Shown piece after piece: positions 5,977 to 7,638 of a stretch of 7,638 nucleotides of DNA. Below the pieces are notes generated by a model. It ran no database searches. It saw nothing but the letters and a program-made list of their open reading frames with translations, and was not told the DNA's origin. Each line of letters opens with the position of its first letter. Within the stretch, counting starts at the first letter, position 1. A program made the position numbers and the translations under genes. The DNA lies in contig JACRLS010000020.1 in assembly GCA_016235225.1 (NCBI GenBank), positions 1 to 7,638 of the forward strand, in the 5' to 3' direction. The stretch is from Nitrospirota bacterium (GTDB lineage: Bacteria > Nitrospirota > Nitrospiria > Nitrospirales > Nitrospiraceae).

Positions 5977-7638
5977 CTAGCTCCCCTGCTCGTCCCCTGC
6001 CGTCATGAAATCTCGGATCGCTGACGAGCGAACTCCCGCACGCGAGTCGACCGGACTTTTCCCTAGTAAGTCTTTGACGCCTTGATAAATGCCTTCTGCG
6101 GTCAACCCGTACTTTTCGCGAAGCAGATCCTGAGGCCCCTGTTCGATATACCAATCCGGAAGCCCGATGAGCTTCGTGGCCAGATGCGTGACACCCGCTT
6201 CAGACAGGGCTTCGAGCACCGCAGAGCCGAACCCGCCCATGCGAGTCCCCTCTTCGACGGTCACCAGATGCCGGACCTGCTTGGCGATCCGCGTGATGAG
6301 CTCAGCATCCAGCGGCTTCACGAACCGCGCATTGACCACCGCCGTTGAGATGCCCTCGCGCCGGAGCCGCTCGGCTGCCTGCGCGGCCTGCCAGACCGGA
6401 GCACCCACCGCGATGATGGCCACGTCCGTACCGTCCGCCAGCAACTCGCCCTTGCCGACCGGCAAGGCCACAGGCTCGGGATCCATCGCGACGCCCAGGC
6501 TGACCCCGCGCGGATAGCGCACAGCCACGGGGCCGTCGTGCGTCACGGAGGTTTTCACCATGTGCTGGAGTTCGTTCTCGTCCTTCGGCGCCATCACCAC
6601 CATGTTCGGCACATGGCGCAGATAGGCGTAGTCAAACGCCCCGTGGTGCGTGGTGCCGTCTTCCGCGACCAACCCGCCGCGGTCGATACAGAAGGCGACC
6701 GGCAAGTTCTGCGTCGCCACGTCATGCACCACCTGATCGTAGGCACGCTGCAAGAAGGTCGAGTACATCGCCACGACCGGCCTGGCCCCTTGCGCCGCTA
6801 ACCCGGCCGCAAAGGTGACCGCATGCTGCTCGGCGATGCCGACGTCATAGATCCGCTTGGGGAACTCTCTCTCGAACGCGTTCAGCCCGGTGCCCTCACA
6901 CATCGCCGCCGTGATGGCTACGATCCGCTTGTCGGCCCGCGCCGCCTTCACGAGCGCATTCACCGCGATCGTCGTGTAGCTCGGCCGGACGGCTTTCTTC
7001 GCAGGCTCGCCGGTCTCCTTGATGAAGGCTGGACAGGCGTGGAACCAGATCGAATTCTTCATGGCGGGTTCGTAGCCCAGTCCCTTCTTGGTAATCACGT
7101 GCAGGAGGGTCGGGCCCTTGAGCTTGACGACGTTTTGCAACGAAGGTAACAGATGTTCAAAATTGTGTCCGTCGATGGGCCCCACATAGCGGAAGCCCAG
7201 CTCCTCGAACAGAAGCCCCGGGAGCACCACGCCCTTGGCCAATTCCTCGGCCCGCCGCGCGAACTTCTTCACTTCCCCGCCGATGTGAGGAATCGCTTCC
7301 AGGAAATGTGCGGCTTCTTCACGAATCTTGGTATAGAAGTCGCCGGTGAAGGTGCGATTGAGGTAGGAGGAAATGGCCCCCACGTTGCGCGAAATGGACA
7401 TCTGGTTGTCGTTCAACACGACGAGGAAGTCCTTGCCGGTTCCGCCGGCGTGATGCAGCCCTTCCAGCGTCATCCCAGCCGTCAGCGCCCCGTCCCCGAC
7501 GACGCAGACCACCTTGTGGTTCCCGCCCAGGCGTTCACGGGCTTCGACCATGCCGTAGGCCGCCGACACCCCGGTGCCTGCATGGCCGGCATTGAATGTG
7601 TCGTACTCGCTCTCCTCCCGCTTGCAGAACCCGCTCAA
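5977..7638 (-). CDS. dxs: 1-deoxy-D-xylulose-5-phosphate synthase (DXS), N-terminus beyond the right edge
   Basis: DXS is a cytoplasmic thiamine-diphosphate enzyme that condenses pyruvate and glyceraldehyde 3-phosphate into 1-deoxy-D-xylulose 5-phosphate, the first step of the MEP pathway and also a precursor route to thiamine and pyridoxal. The 553 visible codons begin inside LSGFCKREESEYDTFNAGHAG, so by comparison with E. coli DXS about 90-100 N-terminal residues are missing; the TTG at 7638 is an internal Leu, not a start. The thiamine-diphosphate motif runs from GDGALTAG (48-55) to LNDNQMS (75-81). His200 lies in WFHACP. The transketolase pyrimidine domain has catalytic E270 in GIAEQHAVTFAAG, R298 in FLQRAY, and D327 and H331 in AEDGTTHHGAFD. 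The C-terminal domain includes VEEGTRMGGFGSAV. ispG follows 60 bases downstream. The visible part has no frameshifts. Confidence 0.97.
   Translation of the reverse strand: MSGFCKREESEYDTFNAGHAGTGVSAAYGMVEARERLGGNHKVVCVVGDGALTAGMTLEGLHHAGGTGKDFLVVLNDNQMSISRNVGAISSYLNRTFTGDFYTKIREEAAHFLEAIPHIGGEVKKFARRAEELAKGVVLPGLLFEELGFRYVGPIDGHNFEHLLPSLQNVVKLKGPTLLHVITKKGLGYEPAMKNSIWFHACPAFIKETGEPAKKAVRPSYTTIAVNALVKAARADKRIVAITAAMCEGTGLNAFEREFPKRIYDVGIAEQHAVTFAAGLAAQGARPVVAMYSTFLQRAYDQVVHDVATQNLPVAFCIDRGGLVAEDGTTHHGAFDYAYLRHVPNMVVMAPKDENELQHMVKTSVTHDGPVAVRYPRGVSLGVAMDPEPVALPVGKGELLADGTDVAIIAVGAPVWQAAQAAERLRREGISTAVVNARFVKPLDAELITRIAKQVRHLVTVEEGTRMGGFGSAVLEALSEAGVTHLATKLIGLPDWYIEQGPQDLLREKYGLTAEGIYQGVKDLLGKSPVDSRAGVRSSAIRDFMTAGDEQGS

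Noticed and set aside
7636..7638. TTG at the right edge as a dxs start codon
   Set aside because: The residues that follow (SGFCKREESEYD) lie well inside the DXS family alignment, so the gene continues past the window.

Overview
This is a GC-rich bacterial chromosomal window in which every supported gene reads on the minus strand. Right to left (the direction of transcription) these are dxs (its start lies beyond the right edge), ispG, top6B, top6A and a disrupted hsdM that runs off the left edge. The MEP-pathway enzymes and the type I restriction-modification gene are bacterial in style. The two topoisomerase VI subunits are of a family typical of archaea and only sporadic in bacteria. The combination is compatible with a Nitrospira-like (Nitrospirota) genome, but that is recollection of protein style, not a computed placement.

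Right part (about 4732-7638): dxs and ispG form a likely two-gene isoprenoid unit. DXS makes 1-deoxy-D-xylulose 5-phosphate, the entry step. IspG makes HMBPP, the penultimate step, with a [4Fe-4S] cluster. The 60-base gap between them holds four degenerate heptamer repeats. The 245-base gap after ispG carries a good sigma70-type promoter pointing at top6B.

Middle (1293-4486): top6B and top6A are 8 bases apart, the Top6A ribosome-binding site overlaps the end of top6B, and both proteins keep their key catalytic residues. Together they should form an A2B2 type IIB topoisomerase (ATP-driven strand passage, relaxation and decatenation). Top6B has a long Lys/Ala/Ser-rich C-terminal tail containing the pentapeptide QLGLF. 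This matches the bacterial beta-sliding-clamp-binding motif and suggests, as inference, that an archaeal-type topoisomerase has been linked to the bacterial replisome. I consider this the most interesting observation in the window.

Left part (1-1078): the N-terminal two thirds of a type I DNA methyltransferase subunit (HsdM), broken by an amber codon at codon 24 and by a net +1 frameshift near 682-697. A 16-base segment at the frameshift looks like extra sequence or a recombination joint. Otherwise the protein is well conserved, so the damage is recent or is a sequence error. No RNA genes, CRISPR arrays or insertion sequences are visible.
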